DNA of 9,334 bases from an uncultured Caldimicrobium sp. (GTDB lineage: Bacteria; Desulfobacterota; Thermodesulfobacteria; Thermodesulfobacteriales; Thermodesulfobacteriaceae): NCBI GenBank assembly GCA_938091475.1, contig CALLJI010000152.1, positions 1-9,334 on the forward strand, read 5' to 3'. A program made the translations under genes and the position numbers. Under the pieces are notes generated by a model, which saw nothing but the letters and a program-made list of their open reading frames with translations, was not told the DNA's origin and did not search any database. Below are positions 7,628 through 9,334 of this stretch, one piece after another (the stretch's first letter is position 1; the number at the start of each line of letters is the position of its first letter).

Positions 7628-7694
7628 AAATTCGTAGGGGCACGGCACCGCCGTGCCCTAATTCGGGCAGCCGCAAGGGCTGCCCCTACGATTT
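7628..7694. repeat. Nested inverted repeat enclosing two hairpins (Y-shaped)
   Basis: CGTAGGGGC (7633-7641) pairs perfectly with GCCCCTACG (7682-7690), extended by AAAT/ATTT with one bulge. Between them are hairpin GGGCACGGC/GCCGTGCCC (7638-7658, 3-nt loop) and hairpin GGGCAGCC/GGCTGCCC (7665-7685, 5-nt loop). The outer and inner pairings share bases, so they compete. The arrangement is like two REP units head to head. Confidence 0.85.
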
Positions 7695-7705
7695 TGAAAT
7701 TTTCT

Positions 7706-7725
7706 GGGCAAATCGTGATTTGCCC
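7706..7725. repeat. Palindrome unit: GGGCAAATC / GATTTGCCC
   Basis: Perfect 9-bp arms with a GT centre. The CTAC flank is on the right, opposite to the unit at 7605-7626. A decayed unit follows (about 7742-7767), and another at about 7779-7800 (GTAGGGGCTATTC/GAATC). Confidence 0.9.
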
Positions 7726-7824
7726 CTACTTTTTTAATTCTATGGCCAAGCAGGCTGTGACCCTACCATTTAATCTCTTGTAGGGGCTATTCAAGAATCA
7801 ACCACGAAGTGATTTCATAAATCG

Positions 7825-7999
7825 TAAGGGCATGGCACCGTCTTGTCCCCTAAAAAATATAAAAATCTCCTTTGAACATAGTAAAAATCATCCTATTAGC
7901 TTAGGCTTGCCTGTCAGATTGTTCAAATGGAGAAAGCAAAAAGCAGAAGATGACAATTCAAAATAATTAAAAAGTATGACATTACCTTAGGAATAACAG
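7825..7999. repeat. Direct repeat, copy 2 (about 175 nt, degenerate)
   Basis: Same orientation and same overall length as 6679-6853. It starts with a decayed palindrome (TAAGGGCATGGCACC ... TGTCCCCTA), where copy 1 has a perfect one, and ends with the same ACCTTAGGAATAACAG. Similarity stops sharply after the CAG on both sides. Confidence 0.75.
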
Positions 8000-8046
8000 G
8001 TACTTTGAGAAGGCAACACGATTTTTAAAACATTCTCAATGACACC

Positions 8047-8074
8047 TTGACAGTTTGAAAAAAAAAATTATTTT
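8047..8074 (+). promoter_or_regulatory. Promoter of the small arginine-rich ORF
   Basis: Consensus TTGACA (8047-8052) and TATTTT (8069-8074, 4 of 6) lie 16 nt apart. Transcription would start near 8081, seven bases before the AAGGAGG site. A weaker relative of the upstream box (TTTTAAAACATT, 8023-8034, 10 of 12) lies 12 nt before the -35. Confidence 0.6.
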
Positions 8075-8099
8075 TATAGAAAATTTTAAGGAGGATGAA

Positions 8100-8312
8100 G
8101 TGGCAAGGCACAAAAAAATTGAAAGAATGAGGGAAATTGAGAGAAGGCGCAGAAGAAGGGAAAAATTAGCTAAGCTTCGTAAGAAAGGTCTTTTCCCAAG
8201 ACCAGAAGGCTATGATCCTACTGTTTATTCCTATGTAGCCTATGCCGTGGCTAAGGGCATTATGAGTTTAGAAGAGGCCTTAGCTCGCTTAGAAAAAGCT
8301 AAGATCTCTTAA
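8100..8312 (+). CDS. Small arginine-rich protein of unknown function
   Basis: I do not recognise this 70-residue protein. I choose GTG 8100 because AAGGAGG (8088-8094) lies five bases before it. The frame could be opened upstream from TTG 8055, but that codon falls inside the spacer of the promoter at 8047-8074 and has no ribosome site. The first half is very basic, with six consecutive arginines within a probable long helix (about residues 3-30). Then comes GLFPRPEGYDPTVYSYV, and an amphipathic C-terminal helix (AVAKGIMSLEEALARLEK). There is no signal peptide, membrane segment or cysteine. Charge suggests contact with RNA or DNA, for example the ribosome; this is a guess. The ABC ATPase begins 65 nt later on the same strand, so the two could share a transcript if the hairpin at 8351-8372 lets polymerase through. 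Confidence 0.75.
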   Translation: MARHKKIERMREIERRRRRREKLAKLRKKGLFPRPEGYDPTVYSYVAYAVAKGIMSLEEALARLEKAKIS

Positions 8313-8350
8313 AAGCATTTTAACTCCAAAACTCCCCATTACCTCAAACT

Positions 8351-8372
8351 GGGCCTTATCTCTATTAGGCCC
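8351..8372 (+). promoter_or_regulatory. Hairpin abutting the ABC ATPase start codon
   Basis: GGGCCT and AGGCCC form a 6-bp GC-rich stem with a 10-nt loop, ending five bases before the ATG at 8378. The only Shine-Dalgarno-like bases (AGG, 8367-8369) are in its 3' arm. The following TTATTAT is a poor terminator tail, so an attenuator or translation block is as likely as a terminator. Confidence 0.5.
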
Positions 8373-8377
8373 TTATT

Positions 8378-9103
8378 ATGCAACCTCTCCTCAAAGTAGA
8401 GAATCTATCAAAAAAATTTGGGCATAAGCTGGTTTTAAAAAATATCTCCTTTGAAGTTTATCCTTCAGAAATCCTTGGAATTATTGGGCCAAACGGAGCA
8501 GGAAAAAGCACCCTTTTATATATTTTATTAGGAGTAATCCTTCCTACAGAGGGCGAAATATATTATTTTGGAAAAAATTTTTTTCACCATCGAAGGGAGG
8601 TTCTTAAAAAGGTAGGTTTTGCCTCTCAATATGTGAGCCTGCCCTATTCTTTAAAAGTAAAGGAGAATTTAAATATTTTTGCTCATCTCTATGAAGTAGA
8701 AAAAGCTAAGGAAAAAATTGACTCCCTATTAAGGCTTTTCCAACTTAAAGAGAAGGAAAATGTTTTAACCAGGGGGCTTTCCTCTGGCGAGATGATGCGT
8801 CTTAATTTAGTAAGAGCCTTTCTTGCAGAGCCAAAGATCCTTCTCTTAGATGAACCCACAGCTGGCCTTGACCCTGAATTTATAAGGATTGTTGTAAAAA
8901 TTATCAAAGAGAAAGCTCAATTTGAAGAATTAGCAGTTCTTCTGACCTCCCATCAATTGGGAGAGCTTGAAAAGATAGCTACAAAATTGCTCTTATTAAA
9001 GGAAGGGCAAATAATTGATTACGGAGATTTGCCTACCCTATTTGAGAGGTTTAAAGTTAAGAATTTAGAGGAACTATATTTTAAGGTTTTTTCTTATGAT
9101 TAG
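8378..9103 (+). CDS. ABC-2 type exporter, ATP-binding protein
   Basis: ATPase subunit of a membrane exporter; works as a dimer on the cytoplasmic face with the permease encoded next. The 241 residues contain all ABC motifs: Walker A GPNGAGKST (37-45), Q-loop Gln84, signature LSSGE (134-138, with Ser for the usual Gly in LSGGQ), Walker B ILLLDEP (154-160), D-loop GLDP and H-loop His192. The pattern fits the DrrA/CcmA/NodI-like group of export ATPases; the substrate cannot be told. The start must be ATG 8378, since an in-frame TAG lies at 8366-8368. It has no proper Shine-Dalgarno and a hairpin directly before it. The stop overlaps the permease start by 8 nt. Confidence 0.94.
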   Translation: MQPLLKVENLSKKFGHKLVLKNISFEVYPSEILGIIGPNGAGKSTLLYILLGVILPTEGEIYYFGKNFFHHRREVLKKVGFASQYVSLPYSLKVKENLNIFAHLYEVEKAKEKIDSLLRLFQLKEKENVLTRGLSSGEMMRLNLVRAFLAEPKILLLDEPTAGLDPEFIRIVVKIIKEKAQFEELAVLLTSHQLGELEKIATKLLLLKEGQIIDYGDLPTLFERFKVKNLEELYFKVFSYD

Positions 9104-9334
9104 TTTAGGGAGAATATGGGCCATCCTTCTTAGACACTTGTATTTGCTAAAACATTCCTTCGGCAGGTGGATAGACCTTTTTTACTGGCCCACCGTTGAT
9201 CTCCTGCTCTGGGGTTTTATAACTTTGTATCTCTATAAAAATGGGATGGGTGCCCTAAATATTCCTGCTCTCTTTCTTGGTGCTTTGATCTTTTGGAACA
9301 TTCTAATAAGAGCTCAACAGGGTTTGACTGTGAG
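9096..9334 (+). CDS. ABC-2 type transporter permease, N-terminal part (runs off window)
   Basis: The first 79 residues of the membrane subunit paired with the upstream ATPase. The ATG lies within the last codons of the ATPase gene (8-nt overlap), typical of coupled ABC-2 pairs. The product begins with a basic amphipathic stretch (RIWAILLRHLYLLKHS) and then two hydrophobic segments (about 31-47, containing WPTVDLLLWGF, and 57-71). The WP-hydrophobic-WGF pattern after a basic helix is usual at the start of ABC-2 permeases. The frame is open to the last base, so the gene continues to the right. Confidence 0.88.
   Translation, partial: MISLGRIWAILLRHLYLLKHSFGRWIDLFYWPTVDLLLWGFITLYLYKNGMGALNIPALFLGALIFWNILIRAQQGLTV

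Larger units (their letters stand above)
7598..7770. repeat. 173-bp segment bounded by perfect 13-bp inverted repeats
   Basis: AATGGTAGGGTCA at 7598-7610 is the exact reverse complement of 7758-7770. Inside lie four palindrome units and a second inverted pair (7628-7641 with 7682-7694). The layout resembles a MITE, but no clear target-site duplication flanks it and no transposase is in the window. It may equally be two opposed copies of the same short repeat. Confidence 0.75.
7403..8099. other. Gene-free, palindrome-rich stretch between tpx and the small ORF
   Basis: Nearly 700 nt with no supported gene. From tpx outward it holds the tpx leader and promoter (7403-7464), the upstream box (7476-7487), the GC-rich palindrome cluster (about 7491-7852), direct repeat copy 2 (7825-7999), a 7-bp inverted repeat and the promoter and ribosome site of the small ORF (8047-8094). 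Confidence 0.75.

Noticed and set aside
7491..7860. CRISPR array
   Set aside because: The repeated units differ in their arms, the spacing is irregular and orientation alternates. There are no constant repeats with unique spacers and no cas gene.
8055..8099. TTG start for the small arginine-rich protein
   Set aside because: The codon lies between the -35 and -10 elements of the promoter, and a GTG with AAGGAGG in the right place lies downstream.
8689..8907. Antisense open frame inside the ABC ATPase gene
   Set aside because: It is opposite the signature and Walker B region of a conserved gene.

Overview
The window looks like chromosomal DNA of a thermophilic, AT-rich, anaerobic bacterium. 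My best guess is a sulfate reducer of the Thermodesulfobacteriota (Thermodesulfobacterium, Caldimicrobium or a relative). This is inference from the Lys/Glu-rich proteins, the heavy use of AGA/AGG for arginine, the AhbB-type siroheme decarboxylase typical of sulfate reducers, and the atypical (clade X) phosphofructokinase. No marker gene proves the lineage.

Region 1 (1-5521, plus strand) is a tight co-directional run: the 3' half of hisD, an atypical 6-phosphofructokinase, ftsH (4-nt ATGA overlap with the pfk) and an exported FG-GAP repeat protein 14 nt after ftsH. It reads as one operon that enters from the left, joining histidine synthesis, sugar-phosphate metabolism and membrane proteolysis without an obvious common theme.

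Region 2 (5503-6613, minus strand) is a second transcription unit that converges on the first and overlaps it by 19 nt. A TTGACA promoter drives tRNA-Val(UAC), tRNA-Arg(CCU), queF and ahbB in that order, with 25- and 33-nt gaps and a one-base TAATG overlap. A tRNA-modification enzyme therefore appears to share a transcript with two tRNAs, and a heme-pathway subunit is translationally coupled behind it.

Region 3 (6614-8099) holds thiol peroxidase tpx (minus strand, with its own promoter and strong Shine-Dalgarno) inside unusually structured intergenic DNA. There is a 26-bp perfect palindrome, a dense cluster of GC-rich palindromes with constant GGGC/GCCC ends but different and still self-complementary arms, nested inverted repeats including a perfect 13-bp pair 147 nt apart, and a degenerate direct repeat of about 175 nt on either side of tpx. 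A 12-nt box (TTTTGGAACATT on the transcribed sense) sits exactly 11 nt upstream of the -35 of both the tRNA and tpx promoters, and a weaker version lies 12 nt upstream of a third promoter.

Region 4 (8047-9334, plus strand) has that third promoter, a 70-residue arginine-rich protein of unknown function, and the ATPase and start of the permease of an ABC-2 type exporter. A GC-rich hairpin abuts the ATPase start codon.
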